Position numbers and translations under genes: made by a program | Source of the DNA: Sphingomonas sp. 7/4-4 | Lineage (GTDB): Bacteria > Pseudomonadota > Alphaproteobacteria > Sphingomonadales > Sphingomonadaceae | Length of the DNA stretch: 64,000 nt | Assembly: GCF_027941955.1 (NCBI RefSeq) | Contig: NZ_CP115960.1 | Location: 558,001-622,000 of the forward strand | Direction of reading: 5' to 3' | Notes under the pieces: model-generated | Databases searched by the model: none | The model's input: the letters and a program-made list of their open reading frames with translations, nothing else | Told to the model about the DNA's origin: nothing | Shown here: in pieces, positions 7,626 through 17,258 of the stretch | Position numbering within the stretch: the first letter of the stretch is position 1 | Layout: each line of letters opens with the position of its first letter

Positions 7626-7707
7626 CGTCACCCCGGCGAAGGCCGGGGCCCAGAGCCACTGGCGGTGTTCCTCGTGACTCTGGATCCCGGCCTTCGCCGG
7701 GATGACG
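7626..7707 (+). repeat. 82-bp dispersed palindromic repeat, copy 2
   Basis: Same orientation as copy 1 (1463-1544) and inverse to copy 3 (62301-62383). Both ends form GC-rich stems (ACCCCGGCgaaGGCCGGGG on the left, ATCCCGGccttcGCCGGGAT on the right). The central CAGAGCCA and GACTCTGGA segments are conserved. It lies just after the 3' end of the AlkD-like gene. Confidence 0.85.
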
Positions 7708-7732
7708 AAGATGGGGCTGGAGGGCGGGGATA

Positions 7733-8410
7733 TCAGTTCTTGGAATCGGCCTTGGCGAATTCGCGCAGGGCGTCCTTGCCGATCCAGCGCCCGGTCTTGT
7801 CGGGTGCGGCGGCGAGAGTGGCGGCGAGATCGCGGGCGGCTGTGCGCAGGGCGGGGCTCTTGCTGCCGCCGATCGCGCGCAATGCCCAGCTGACGCCTTT
7901 CTTGACGAAATTGCGTTCGTCGCTCGCCGCGGCATGGATCAGCGGCAATCGGGTGAGATAATCGGCCTCCGTGCCCTTGCGGTGCAGGGCGCAGCTGGCG
8001 AGCAACGCGAAGGCCGCGCGCCGGCCAAACTCATGGTCGAGCATCGCCCAGCGATCGATCATCGCGAAAGCATGCGGGGTGCGGTCCCACAGCTTGAAGC
8101 AGGCGGTGTCGGTGACGGCCCAATTGTCGAGATCGGCGCACCAGCGGTCCATCCGTTCGGGCGTCACCGTGGCGGGATCGTCGACCATGCAGGCGGCCAT
8201 CCGCGCTTCGTAGACGCCGCTCCGCCAAAGCGCCTCGGCCAGCTCGGGGTCGCGGCCGAGCGGCTTGGCGACGGCGTGGATCTTCGCCATCGGCACGCCG
8301 AGGACGCGGTCCGCGGTGACGATGCCGAAGCGCGGGCCCATCGTGTCGCGAAACGCGGTGTCGGCATGCGCCTCGAGCGCGCGGAGGACAGGGGTGATGT
8401 CTGGGGTCAT
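7733..8410 (-). CDS. DNA alkylation repair protein, AlkD-like HEAT-repeat glycosylase
   Basis: A 225-residue all-helical protein of the AlkC/AlkD superfamily. The conserved active-site step is visible as N-W97-A-V-T-D101, the W-x3-D pair that in AlkD (Trp109/Asp113) handles the alkylated nucleotide. The N-terminal 'FGIVTADRVLGVPMAKIHAVAKPLG' and the closing 'RNFVKKGVSWALRAIG' stretches are family hallmarks. The expected reaction is excision of N3/N7-alkylpurines without base flipping. The LexA-type box at 7549-7563 is on its 3' side and cannot be its ordinary promoter operator. The gene is monocistronic and divergent from the TolB-like gene. Confidence 0.88.
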   Translation of the reverse strand: MTPDITPVLRALEAHADTAFRDTMGPRFGIVTADRVLGVPMAKIHAVAKPLGRDPELAEALWRSGVYEARMAACMVDDPATVTPERMDRWCADLDNWAVTDTACFKLWDRTPHAFAMIDRWAMLDHEFGRRAAFALLASCALHRKGTEADYLTRLPLIHAAASDERNFVKKGVSWALRAIGGSKSPALRTAARDLAATLAAAPDKTGRWIGKDALREFAKADSKN

Positions 8411-8519
8411 CGACGCGCAGGATAAGGCGGGAAGCGGTGATGCGAAATGGTTTCGCTTCCAGATTGGTTAGCGTTAACATGTGGCGCGACCGAGCGACGA
8501 TTTCGGCGAGGAGAGGGCT

Positions 8520-10040
8520 ATGATCCGGCACTTGCTTGTGGCGTGCGCGATGGCGCTTTGTGCCAGTCCCGTAGCGGCGCAGACCGTCGGAATCTTCGCG
8601 AACCATGCCGATATCGGCGAGACCGCGACGCCGGGGAGCGTCAGCCTCGATGCCGACCGTTACCGGGTGACCGCGAGCGGCGCGAACATCTGGGGCGAGA
8701 AGGACGCGTTTCATTACGCCTGGGTGCAGCGTTCGGGCGATCTCCACATCGCCGCCGACATCGCGTGGGAAGGCAAGGGCAAGGATCCGCACCGCAAGGC
8801 GGGGCTGATGATCCGGCAGAACCGGACGCCCGGCTCGCCTTATGCCGATGTGATGGTGCACGGCGACGGCATGGTCTCGCTGCAATATCGCGCCGAGCAG
8901 GACGGGCCGACGCGGCAGATCGTCTCCGCCGTCTGGCATCCGCGGCGGGTCCGGCTCGAGCGCGAGGGGAATTTCGTGACTTTCTCGGTCGCCGGGCCGG
9001 ACGGCAAATTGGTCCATGCCGGCGGGAGCTATCGGATCGCGTTCCAGGCGCCGGTTCTGGTCGGGCTGGCGGTGTCGGCGCACGACAATGCGGTTACCGA
9101 GACCGCGACCTTCGCCAATGTCGAGATGCAGGTGCCGAGCCTCGCTTATGTGCCCGACACCGGATACGCCGCGAAGGTCGAGAGCACGCTCGAAGTGATC
9201 GAAGTAAGCGGGGTGCAGAGCCGCCGCGTCGTCCGTCATTTCCCCGGCAAGATCGAGGCGCCCAACTGGACGCGCGACGGCAAGGCGCTGGTCTATAATG
9301 CCAATGGCCGGATCTGGCGGATTCCGGTGGAAGGCGGCGAGCCGGTCGCGATCCCGACCGGGCGCAATATCAGGAACAACAACGATCACGGCATCTCGGC
9401 CGACGGCAAAGGTCTCGTGATCTCGGATCAGTCCGAACCCGACAATCTCTCGCGCATCTTCGTATTGCCGCTCGCCGGTTCGGACGCGCCGCGCGAAGTG
9501 GTGAGCGATCCGAAGGCGCGCTCTTATTGGCATGGCTGGAGTCCGGACGGGAAGACATTGGCCTATGTTCGGGTCGGCACCGATGACGATGGCTACGATA
9601 TCTGGGCGAAGGATCTGGCGGGCGGTCCGGCGCGGCCGCTGATCGTCGGGCCGGGAGTGGACGACGGGCCCGAATATTCGCCTGACGGCAAATATCTCTA
9701 TTTCAACTCGACCCGCAGCGGCGCGATGGCGATCTGGCGCGCCAGTGCCGACGGCAGCGATCCGGTGCAGCTGACTCGCGATCCCGATCGGCGCGACTGG
9801 TTTCCGCACGTGTCCCCCGACGGAAAGTGGATCGCCTTCGTGTCGTTCGGGCTGGACGTGGCGCTGACCGACCATCCGCCCAATCGCGAGGACGTGGCGC
9901 TCGAGATCATGCCTGCCGACGGCAGCGCGCCGCCCAAGGTTCTGACCCGACTGTTCGGCGGGCAGGGGACGATCAACGTGCCGAGCTGGTCGCCCGACGG
10001 GAAGCAAGTGGCGTTCGTAAGCTATCGGCTGGTGCGGTGA
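8520..10040 (+). CDS. TolB-like PD40 propeller protein with N-terminal DUF1349-like domain
   Basis: A 506-residue exported protein. A signal peptide (1-21, ending PVAAQ) is followed by a beta-sandwich of about 190 residues resembling DUF1349/concanavalin-like domains ('DAFHYAWVQRSGDLHIAADI', 'KAGLMIRQ'), then a C-terminal half of PD40/WD40-like blades: ISADGKG, WSPDGKT, YSPDGKY, VSPDGKW, WSPDGKQ. The ATG at 8520 is chosen over an upstream start because GAGGAGAG lies about 6 bases before it and the signal peptide then begins properly. It is not TolB itself, having no Tol-Pal neighbours. A carbohydrate-binding or enzyme-associated periplasmic role is plausible but unproven. Confidence 0.85.
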   Translation: MIRHLLVACAMALCASPVAAQTVGIFANHADIGETATPGSVSLDADRYRVTASGANIWGEKDAFHYAWVQRSGDLHIAADIAWEGKGKDPHRKAGLMIRQNRTPGSPYADVMVHGDGMVSLQYRAEQDGPTRQIVSAVWHPRRVRLEREGNFVTFSVAGPDGKLVHAGGSYRIAFQAPVLVGLAVSAHDNAVTETATFANVEMQVPSLAYVPDTGYAAKVESTLEVIEVSGVQSRRVVRHFPGKIEAPNWTRDGKALVYNANGRIWRIPVEGGEPVAIPTGRNIRNNNDHGISADGKGLVISDQSEPDNLSRIFVLPLAGSDAPREVVSDPKARSYWHGWSPDGKTLAYVRVGTDDDGYDIWAKDLAGGPARPLIVGPGVDDGPEYSPDGKYLYFNSTRSGAMAIWRASADGSDPVQLTRDPDRRDWFPHVSPDGKWIAFVSFGLDVALTDHPPNREDVALEIMPADGSAPPKVLTRLFGGQGTINVPSWSPDGKQVAFVSYRLVR

Positions 10041-10158
10041 GCGCCCGATGCGGCGCAGTGCCGCTTTTGCGGGACGAGGTGCGGGCGGCGGCGGCTGGTC
10101 CCGGGACCTTTCCAGCGTAATCATCCGGCCGTTGCCAGCCGATCGGGGAGCGTTGGGG

Positions 10159-10887
10159 ATGCGTTACCGCCTTGCCGCCATGTGCGTCGCCATGCTCGCC
10201 GCCGGGCCGGCACAGGGGCAGGATTTCCCGGCGATCGGCAGCCAATATATCGACTTCGGTGCGTCGATGGCGTCGGTGGGGCAGATGAACAATGTTCTCG
10301 GCTCGACGGTGCGCAGCGGTGGCGGCGATCGTCGGGCCGCTACGCCGACCCGCCCGACCGGGGCTACCAGCACGCGCTATCGCGGCTCTCCGGCGATATC
10401 CGCGCAGGTCCGCGCGAAATTCGCCGATTTCGTGGCGCGGGCGGACCCGGCCAATGCTGAACAGCTGCGCAAGGTGATCCAGCAGCAGGACCTGCTGGGC
10501 ATGTGGGAAAAGCATGTCGCGGTCGACGGGTTGCGGCGCGGCGACGTTGCGGACGCGATGACGAGCTATTGGGTGCAGAACTGGCAGATTGCCAACAAGG
10601 TGCCGTTCGCGAGCCGCGCGCAGGTGCAGGCGGTGCGCGGGCAGGTGGCGCGGGCGCTCGGCGAGAGCCCGGCCTTTGCGAAGATGGGCGATGCCGAACG
10701 GCAGGCGATGGCCGAGACGTTCATGCTCAATTTCGTCGCGCAGGGGTCGGCTTATTCGGACGCGGTGACCCGGCGCGATGCCGCTGCGGCTGCCCGATTC
10801 TCCGATGCGGCGACCGCGCGGTTTCGTACCGATATGAACCTCGATCTGCGTCGGCTCAAACTGACCGAGGCGGGACTGGTCGGCTGA
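10159..10887 (+). CDS. Exported protein of unknown function, possibly DUF6683-like
   Basis: A 242-residue protein with a signal peptide (1-21, ending PAQGQ). After a low-complexity linker (about 45-75) comes a compact helical domain containing '[20 protein letters not shown]', '[18 protein letters not shown]' and '[12 protein letters not shown]'. This pattern recalls the DUF6683 family of xanthomonads and sphingomonads, but I cannot confirm it. The ATG at 10159 is chosen because it gives the only sensible signal peptide. It follows the TolB-like gene by 118 bp on the same strand and precedes the ahcY operator. No catalytic motif is visible. Confidence 0.7.
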   Translation: MRYRLAAMCVAMLAAGPAQGQDFPAIGSQYIDFGASMASVGQMNNVLGSTVRSGGGDRRAATPTRPTGATSTRYRGSPAISAQVRAKFADFVARADPANAEQLRKVIQQQDLLGMWEKHVAVDGLRRGDVADAMTSYWVQNWQIANKVPFASRAQVQAVRGQVARALGESPAFAKMGDAERQAMAETFMLNFVAQGSAYSDAVTRRDAAAAARFSDAATARFRTDMNLDLRRLKLTEAGLVG

Positions 10888-10895
10888 GCGGGTAC

Positions 10896-10915
10896 ATATA
10901 AAGATATCTTTATAT
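10896..10915. promoter_or_regulatory. 20-bp perfect palindrome upstream of ahcY (candidate ArsR-type/SahR operator)
   Basis: ATATAAAGAT followed by ATCTTTATAT is a perfect 20-bp palindrome of unusually low G+C for this genome, 96 bp before the ahcY start. Palindromes of this A/T type with a GATATC core are known operators of ArsR-family regulators of the methionine/SAH cycle (SahR in several Proteobacteria). Placement before ahcY supports that reading. No such regulator gene is in the window. Confidence 0.6.
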
Positions 10916-11011
10916 CCCACTTGCGCATTCCCATCTGACGCGGTAGGGCGCGCCAATCGCGGCCGGCGAGTCCGGCGCGCGGACCCTTTTATACCTGCTG
11001 GAGATCAGCCC

Positions 11012-12427
11012 GTGGCTACCGTGCTCGACAAGAACGACTACGTCATCAAGGACATCGAACTCGCCGCTTTCGGCCGCAAGGAAATCGAAATCGCCGAGAC
11101 CGAGATGCCCGGTCTGATGAGCTTGCGCGAGGAATTCGGCCCGTCGCAGCCGCTGAAGGGCGCGCGGATCACCGGTTCGCTCCACATGACGATCCAGACC
11201 GCGGTGCTGATCGAGACGCTGACCGCGCTCGGCGCCGACGTCCGCTGGGCGACCTGCAACATCTTCTCGACGCAGGATCATGCCGCCGCCGCCATCGCGG
11301 CCGCCGGCATCCCGGTGTTCGCCGTGAAGGGCGAGAGCCTGGCCGAATATTGGGACTATGTCGGCGACATCTTCAACTGGGGCGCCGATAGCGACGGCAC
11401 GACTGCCAACATCATCCTCGACGACGGCGGCGACGCGACGATGTTCGCGCTTTGGGGCGCCAAGCTCGAGGCCGGCGCGACGCTCGGCGAGCCGGAGAAC
11501 GACGAAGAGGTCGAGTTCCAGCGCGCGCTCAAGGCGTTCATCGCCAAGTATCCGGGCTACCTCACCCAGACCGTCAAGAACCTGAAGGGCGTTTCGGAAG
11601 AGACCACCACCGGCGTCCACCGCCTGTACGAGATCGCCAAGAAGGGCGAACTGCCGTTCCCGGCGATCAACGTCAATGACAGCGTGACCAAGTCGAAGTT
11701 CGACAACCTCTATGGCTGCAAGGAATCGCTGGTCGACGCGATCCGCCGCGCCACCGACGTGATGCTCGCCGGCAAGGTCGCCGTGGTCGCCGGCTTCGGC
11801 GATGTCGGCAAGGGCTCGGCCCAGTCGCTCCGCAACGGCGGCGCGCGCGTGCTCGTCACCGAGATCGACCCGATCTGCGCGCTGCAGGCGGCGATGGAGG
11901 GCTTCGAGGTCGTGACCATGGACGAGGCCGTGAAGCGCGCCGACATCTTCTGCACCGCGACCGGCAATGCCGACGTGATCACCGCCGATCACATGCGCGC
12001 GATGAAGCCGATGGCGATCGTGTGCAACATCGGCCACTTCGACAGCGAGATCCAGATCGCCGCGCTTTCGAACTACGAGTGGGACGAAGTGAAGCCGGGC
12101 ACCGACCTGGTGAAGTTTCCCGACGGCAAGCAGATCATCATCCTCGCCAAGGGCCGCCTCGTGAACCTCGGCTGCGCCACCGGCCACCCGAGCTTCGTGA
12201 TGTCGTCGTCCTTCACCAACCAGACGCTCGCGCAGATCGAGCTGTGGACGAAGGGCGAGAACTACAAGAACGACGTGTACGTGCTGCCGAAGCATCTCGA
12301 CGAGAAGGTCGCGGCTTTGCACCTCGAGAAGCTGGGCGTGAAGCTTTCGAAGCTCAGCCAGAAGCAGGCCGACTATATCGGCGTGCCGGTGGAAGGGCCG
12401 TTCAAGCCGGATCACTACCGCTACTGA
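11012..12427 (+). CDS. ahcY: S-adenosylhomocysteine hydrolase
   Basis: A 471-residue NAD-dependent enzyme that splits S-adenosylhomocysteine into adenosine and homocysteine, relieving product inhibition of methyltransferases. Visible hallmarks are the substrate loop '[15 protein letters not shown]', the catalytic lysine/aspartate segment '[13 protein letters not shown]', the Rossmann GFGDVGKG at about 261-268, '[11 protein letters not shown]' and the conserved C-terminus KPDHYRY. It carries the roughly 40-residue insertion seen in many bacterial enzymes. The start is GTG at 11012 with GGAG about 9 bases upstream. A 20-bp palindrome sits upstream and a strong terminator at 12451-12479. It is separated from the PTS cluster it adjoins in rhizobia. 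Confidence 0.97.
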   Translation: MATVLDKNDYVIKDIELAAFGRKEIEIAETEMPGLMSLREEFGPSQPLKGARITGSLHMTIQTAVLIETLTALGADVRWATCNIFSTQDHAAAAIAAAGIPVFAVKGESLAEYWDYVGDIFNWGADSDGTTANIILDDGGDATMFALWGAKLEAGATLGEPENDEEVEFQRALKAFIAKYPGYLTQTVKNLKGVSEETTTGVHRLYEIAKKGELPFPAINVNDSVTKSKFDNLYGCKESLVDAIRRATDVMLAGKVAVVAGFGDVGKGSAQSLRNGGARVLVTEIDPICALQAAMEGFEVVTMDEAVKRADIFCTATGNADVITADHMRAMKPMAIVCNIGHFDSEIQIAALSNYEWDEVKPGTDLVKFPDGKQIIILAKGRLVNLGCATGHPSFVMSSSFTNQTLAQIELWTKGENYKNDVYVLPKHLDEKVAALHLEKLGVKLSKLSQKQADYIGVPVEGPFKPDHYRY

Positions 12428-12450
12428 TCGGACGACCGATCGAGACAAGA

Positions 12451-12479
12451 GGGCCGCGGTGCGAACCGCGGCCCTTTTT
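12451..12479 (+). terminator. Rho-independent terminator of ahcY
   Basis: A 10-bp perfect GC stem (GGGCCGCGGT with ACCGCGGCCC), a GCGA tetraloop and five T residues. The last T overlaps the stop codon of the convergent sulfotransferase gene (12479-12481). Confidence 0.95.
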
Positions 12480-14053
12480 CATTGCAGGCCGAGCGCGGCT
12501 TTGAGCGGGCCCAGCCAGGGTTCGTAATGGCGCCATTGATCGACCGCGTCGCGGTTGATCGGGCGGCGTACCTGTTCGGAGCTGGCGGTGCGAACCGGGC
12601 GCTTGTTCTCGTGCGGAGCGAGACAGGCCGCATCGAACGGCAGCCCGAGAAAATCGAGCATCCGGCGGATTTCGGCCTCGGGATCGGCGAGCAGGGCCTC
12701 GTGCTGGATCCGGTGGATCACGCCGGGCATCGCGCCGTCCAGATGTGCCATCAGGCGGACATTGTCGCGATAATAGGCGCCGAGATCCTCGAGCGAATAC
12801 GCGAAGGTCTGGCCACGCGCGAAATGCTGTTTGAAGTTGGAGAAGCAGCACGCCATCGGATCGCGCCGGGCGTCGATGATCCGGGCGTTGGGCAGGATCA
12901 GGTGAATGAAGCCCGCATAGAGCCAATTGTTGGGCAGCTTGTCGATGAAGAAGGGCGCGCCGGTCTTGCGGTGGCGGGCGGCGCTTTCGAGGTAGCGTGC
13001 GCCGAGCGCGGCGGCAGTGGCAGAGTCGAGCGCAGTGACGATCTCGGGATGCGCAGCGGCGCGGTCACGCCAGCGTTCGGCGACGAGCGCCTGAACGAGC
13101 TGGGGGATGTAGGGGAGCTCCGCGGTTCCTTCGATTTGCGGGTGGCTGGCGAGGATCTGTTCGAGCAGGGTCGAGCCGGCGCGGGGCAGGCCGAGGATGA
13201 AGATCGGATCGGCCGCCGGCGTGCCCCAGCCGGCGCGGGCGGCGAAGAAGTCGCGGTCGTAGATGCGGATCGCGCGATCGACTTCGGCGCTCACCAGCTG
13301 CCGGTCGTGCGGTTCGAGAGCGAGCCGCAGGCGATTGCCTGCGGCGTAACGCGCGAACGAGCGCGGCCAGTCCCGGCGATCCTCGAGCGCCTTGCCGAGC
13401 GCGAAATGGAGAAAGAGCGCCTTCGGGTCGGTGGGCGAGGCGGCGAGCGCGCGTTCCATCGTCGCGACATCCGCATCGGTGATCCGCCCGGCCTTGAGCT
13501 CGGCGAGCGACCACCAGGCTTCGGCGAGATCGGGGGCGATGCCGGTGGCGCGGCGATAGGCGGCGACTGCATCGTCCTGCCGGCCGAGCGTCTTGAGCAG
13601 ATGGCCGTACCACATCCAGACATCGGCATTGTCGCCGATCCGGGCGAGCAGCGCCTCATATGTCGACGCGGCTGCGTCATAGTCGCCGAGCTGGGCGAGG
13701 ATATTGGCTTTGGAGCCCGCCGCGCGGACATGGGCGGGGTCGCGTTCGATCGCGCGGTCGAGCAATGCGAGGCCTTCGTCGGTGCGGCGCTGCTGGACCA
13801 GGACGAGCGCGAGGTTCACCCAAGCCTCGACATGATCGGGGGCGAGTGCGATCGCCCGGCGGAGCTGCGCCTCGGCCTCCGGATAGATGCCGACCGCGCT
13901 GGCCACGTCGGCCAGCATCAGAATCGCGACGACGTTGTTCGCGTCCTGACGTAGCACGGCGCGGACCGCGCGTTCGGCGGCCGCCAGATCGCCGCGGGCG
14001 AGGGCCGCGCCGGCTTCGCGGAGGAGCGGTACGCTATCGGTGGAAACGGTCAT
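12479..14053 (-). CDS. TPR-repeat sulfotransferase
   Basis: A 524-residue protein: about 240 residues of tetratricopeptide repeats (for example 'EAWVNLALVLVQQRRTDEGL', 'DVWMWYGHLLKTLGRQDDAV') followed by a PAPS-dependent sulfotransferase domain starting with the phosphosulfate loop ILGLPRAGSTLLEQ near residues 284-297 and including 'DKLPNNWLYAGFIHLILPNA' and 'RRDPMACCFSNF'. The ATG at 14053 is preferred over an upstream frame extension that lacks TPR character. No signal peptide. It is the next gene downstream of a TonB receptor on the same strand, but with a terminator between. The acceptor is unknown; a sulfated glycan, peptide or lipid imported by the receptor, or a surface molecule, is conceivable. 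Confidence 0.88.
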   Translation of the reverse strand: MTVSTDSVPLLREAGAALARGDLAAAERAVRAVLRQDANNVVAILMLADVASAVGIYPEAEAQLRRAIALAPDHVEAWVNLALVLVQQRRTDEGLALLDRAIERDPAHVRAAGSKANILAQLGDYDAAASTYEALLARIGDNADVWMWYGHLLKTLGRQDDAVAAYRRATGIAPDLAEAWWSLAELKAGRITDADVATMERALAASPTDPKALFLHFALGKALEDRRDWPRSFARYAAGNRLRLALEPHDRQLVSAEVDRAIRIYDRDFFAARAGWGTPAADPIFILGLPRAGSTLLEQILASHPQIEGTAELPYIPQLVQALVAERWRDRAAAHPEIVTALDSATAAALGARYLESAARHRKTGAPFFIDKLPNNWLYAGFIHLILPNARIIDARRDPMACCFSNFKQHFARGQTFAYSLEDLGAYYRDNVRLMAHLDGAMPGVIHRIQHEALLADPEAEIRRMLDFLGLPFDAACLAPHENKRPVRTASSEQVRRPINRDAVDQWRHYEPWLGPLKAALGLQ

Positions 14054-14089
14054 CGGACTGCGATGCCAGCAAATCGGCGATAGCCCAAG

Positions 14090-14118
14090 AAAAAGGGGCC
14101 GGGAATGATCCCGGCCCC
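14090..14118 (-). terminator. Rho-independent terminator of the TonB receptor gene
   Basis: On the minus strand a 10-bp perfect stem (GGGGCCGGGA with TCCCGGCCCC, loop TCAT) is followed by five T residues. It lies 24 bp after the receptor stop codon and just before the sulfotransferase start. Confidence 0.95.
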
Positions 14119-14141
14119 CAAAGCTTTGCCCGAAGTTCCGA

Positions 14142-17100
14142 TCAGAACTTGGCGACGAAGCCGGCATAGAGGAAGCGGCCGACATTGTCGTAGATGCCGC
14201 TGCCGAAGCCCGCGCCGGTGGTGCCGAGCGGCGGCAGGGTATCGAACACGTTGTCGACGCCGAGGTACAGATTGTACGACTTGTTGACGTCGATCTGGAT
14301 GCGGGCGTTGTGGTAGAAGGTCGACGGATACCAGGCGATGTCCGAGTAATCCGCATTCTCCGGGTCGCGGCCCTGCACGGTGTGCGTGTCTTCCCAGGCG
14401 CCCACGGTCATCTTGCCGACGTAGCGCATCTTGTAGCCGAGCGTGATCGGACCGGTCTGGAAGTCGACGCTCCACTGCGCCTCGTCCTTCGGGAAGCCGA
14501 GCTCACCCAGATCCTGATCGCGACGACCCGGATCCGCCGGATTCAGATAAGAGTCATTGCGGAAGTTGTGCGTGTAGATCGCACGGGTCGACAGGTTTCC
14601 GAGGTTGCCGATCGCACCGCGATAGCCGACCTCTGCGTCGATGCCGCGAACCTTCAGCTTCGCGTAGTTGAGCGGCTGGCCAATCAGGTTGTTCTCAAGG
14701 ATCTGCCCGGGAATCTCGCCGCGCGGACCGGTTCCCGCTCCAGAATAGCGCTGGAACAGCGAGCAAAACTGATTGTTGAGATCCGACGCATCGTAGCAAG
14801 CGTTGACGATATCCTGCGCGCTGGGCGTCGAGATCGTGTTGTTTACCGTGATGTCGAAGAAATCGACGGTGAGCGACAGACCCCGCACCCAACGCGGCTG
14901 CAGGACGAAGCCGACCGTGTAGGAGTCTGAAGTCTCCGCCTCAAGATCGGTATTGCCGCCCGAGCGGAAGCCGAGCGAATCCAGATACTGATAATTGAAG
15001 CCAGCGAGGCCCGCCGCGTTGCAGTTCGCCTGACGGGTGGACGAGCCTTCACCGATCTGAAGGGCTGAGCAAGGGTCCTGGAACCCGGGCGCGTAGTTCT
15101 GCCCGAACGGCGTGTAGAGATCGACCAGGGTCGGTGCGCGGACCGAGCGCGAATAATTGGCGCGGATGCGCAGATCGCGGACCGGCGACCATTCGAGGCT
15201 GCCGTTATATGCCCAGACGTTGCCGGTTGAGCCCTTATAGTCGGCGTAGCGCGCTGCACCGCTCAACGTCAGGCTGTTGAAGAACGGTACGTCCTTCAGG
15301 AGCGGCAAGCTGAGCTCGCCGAACACTTCCTTCACTTCGAACGACGTCGGATCGAAAGTCGGGATCGAGTTGTAGAAGGTCAGGCCGGCGTCGGTGAACT
15401 CGTCCTGCGTGTAGAGCGCGGTCTCGCGGCGATATTCGGCACCGAACGAGATGCCGACCGGACCGCCCGGCAATTCGAACCACTTGCTCGAATCACCGCT
15501 GACGAACGCATTCGCGACGAACTGCGTGATGCGGCCCTTGGCGATCGAATCCTGGAGCAGATAATTCCGCGCGGCATCGCTGACGTTGCCGACACCGAAC
15601 AAATTGACCGGCCGGCAGGCGGCCACGTCAGCCGCGAGCTGCGAGTTGGCGAAGGCCTGATTAGCAGCACCCTCGAGTGCAATGCGGGCCGCCGGATCGA
15701 CGGTTGCGCGGCAGACGATGTTGCCGTTGGCCACGCCGTTCTGCACCACACCCTGATCGACCGCATCGATCGCAAGCAGGAAGCGCTGCAGGTTGACGTT
15801 GCCGAGGATCTTGTTCGTTTCGTCGAACTGACCGTAATTGCCCGACACTTCGTACGACCAGTTGCTGCCGAGGTCGCCGCGGACGCCGCCGACGAGACGG
15901 TAGGTCTCGCGCTTGATCGATTCCTGACGGTTCGTGAGGCTGGTCGCGTTCTCGTTGAAGTAGAAGGGCTGGCTCGTGCCCGCCGCAACGCCGTAATAGT
16001 CGTTGAGGAAGTTGCGCGACTGCGCGCTGAGGTAGGGATTGTCGGTGTAGAACACCTCACGCGGCGAACCCGTCACACCGCCGTTGAAGAAGAACGGACC
16101 GCTGGCGCTGCCGAGAACGTCGGAACGCACATATTTCGCCTCGACAAACGGCACGAACGCCGGCGAGATCTCGAAATGCCCGATCAGATTGGCGCTGTAG
16201 CGGTCTTGCTTGGGCCGAAGGCCGAGCTGGGTGCCGTCACGGAAGTTATCACCGTTTCCGCCGATGAAGCTGCCGAAGCTGCCGACGCCGATGCGGGTTC
16301 CGGTACGCGGCAATAAGTCGCCGTTCGGCTGGAAGCCATAGGAGCAGTAGAAAGTGCCGCAGCTATTGCCGAGGAAGGTGCCGCCGTTCGAATACGTGGC
16401 GCTGCGGATGTCGCGGGAGAATACGCGGTCGGGCTTGCCGTCGCTGCCGTTGGGCGAGAGCGCGGGATCGCTGTCGACGACCACGAAGCCGTTGTTGTTG
16501 CGGTACTCCTTGCGGTCCGAAGCGTAGAAGTCGCCCTGATGCGCATATTCGAGGTTGAGCGCGATGTTGCCGCGGCCGTCGGCGAAATTCTTGCCGGCGA
16601 GCGCGCTGATATAATAATCGGACGCGTCGGCATCGTCACTGAGGCCGCCCTGACCGCGGATCTGGAAGCCCTCGAAATTGTCCTTGAGGACGAAGTTGAC
16701 CACGCCCGCGATCGCGTCCGAACCATAGACTGCCGAGCTGCCGCCGGTCACGATGTCGACGCGCTCGATCAGATCGGTCGGCATGGAGTTGACGTCGGGC
16801 GATACGGCGTTGTTGAGGATGTCGCCCGCAACGTGGCGACGGCCGTTGACCAGCACGAGGGTACGCTGCGGACCGAGGCCGCGCAGATCGAGCAGGTTCA
16901 GGCCCGCGGTGCCGAGGAAGCGCGTCGAGTTCGACTGGCTGAAGGTGCTGGTGAGCGCCGGTAGCTCGTTGAGGACGTCGCCGACCGAAGTGGTGCCGGT
17001 CTGGAAGAATTCCTCGCCGCCGATCGACGTCACCGGAACCGGCGAGTCAAGGTTCGGACGACGGATGCGCGAGCCGGTGACGACGATCGTTTCGCCCGGT

Positions 17101-17258
17101 GCCTCAGTGGTTTCCTGCGCCTGGTCGACGGTCGGTGCGGCCGCGGGGGTCGTCTGGTCGCCGGTGTCCTGTGCATATGCCGGCGCGGTGCCGATCAGCG
17201 CGAGACCGAGCAACGCACCCGAACCCAGTGCAGTGGCGGAAAGAAAGCCCACTTTCAT
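14142..17258 (-). CDS. TonB-dependent outer-membrane receptor 1
   Basis: A 1038-residue receptor, intact. Signal peptide 1-30 (ending APAYAQ), Ala/Thr/Gln-rich linker, TonB-box-like 'ETIVVTGSRI' near residue 56, plug domain with 'LRGLGPQRTLVLVNGRRHV' and 'RVDIVTGGSSAVYGSDAIAG', then a 22-strand-type barrel ending in an aromatic/Phe-terminated strand (FLYAGFVAKF). This is the large receptor class abundant in sphingomonads and caulobacters, with many members in peptide or glycan uptake. It is divergent from receptor 2 across a 417-bp space and has its own terminator. The substrate cannot be inferred from sequence alone. Confidence 0.95.
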   Translation of the reverse strand: MKVGFLSATALGSGALLGLALIGTAPAYAQDTGDQTTPAAAPTVDQAQETTEAPGETIVVTGSRIRRPNLDSPVPVTSIGGEEFFQTGTTSVGDVLNELPALTSTFSQSNSTRFLGTAGLNLLDLRGLGPQRTLVLVNGRRHVAGDILNNAVSPDVNSMPTDLIERVDIVTGGSSAVYGSDAIAGVVNFVLKDNFEGFQIRGQGGLSDDADASDYYISALAGKNFADGRGNIALNLEYAHQGDFYASDRKEYRNNNGFVVVDSDPALSPNGSDGKPDRVFSRDIRSATYSNGGTFLGNSCGTFYCSYGFQPNGDLLPRTGTRIGVGSFGSFIGGNGDNFRDGTQLGLRPKQDRYSANLIGHFEISPAFVPFVEAKYVRSDVLGSASGPFFFNGGVTGSPREVFYTDNPYLSAQSRNFLNDYYGVAAGTSQPFYFNENATSLTNRQESIKRETYRLVGGVRGDLGSNWSYEVSGNYGQFDETNKILGNVNLQRFLLAIDAVDQGVVQNGVANGNIVCRATVDPAARIALEGAANQAFANSQLAADVAACRPVNLFGVGNVSDAARNYLLQDSIAKGRITQFVANAFVSGDSSKWFELPGGPVGISFGAEYRRETALYTQDEFTDAGLTFYNSIPTFDPTSFEVKEVFGELSLPLLKDVPFFNSLTLSGAARYADYKGSTGNVWAYNGSLEWSPVRDLRIRANYSRSVRAPTLVDLYTPFGQNYAPGFQDPCSALQIGEGSSTRQANCNAAGLAGFNYQYLDSLGFRSGGNTDLEAETSDSYTVGFVLQPRWVRGLSLTVDFFDITVNNTISTPSAQDIVNACYDASDLNNQFCSLFQRYSGAGTGPRGEIPGQILENNLIGQPLNYAKLKVRGIDAEVGYRGAIGNLGNLSTRAIYTHNFRNDSYLNPADPGRRDQDLGELGFPKDEAQWSVDFQTGPITLGYKMRYVGKMTVGAWEDTHTVQGRDPENADYSDIAWYPSTFYHNARIQIDVNKSYNLYLGVDNVFDTLPPLGTTGAGFGSGIYDNVGRFLYAGFVAKF

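Larger units (their letters stand above)
7408..7732. other. 325-bp gene-free spacer holding three separate elements
   Basis: This space between yqgE and the AlkD-like gene (convergent 3' ends) holds, in order, the 58-bp repeat (7427-7484), a GAAC-N7-GAAC LexA-type box (7549-7563) with a TGTAGGAAAG motif at 7581-7590, and the 82-bp palindromic repeat (7626-7707). It is visibly richer in A+T than the flanking genes. No convincing coding frame was found on either strand. A promoter in a space between convergent gene ends suggests a small RNA. Confidence 0.6.

Noticed and set aside
10888-11011. SAM/SAH riboswitch upstream of ahcY
   Set aside because: No fold with the conserved SAH- or SAM-riboswitch core could be drawn; the 20-bp palindrome better fits a DNA operator.
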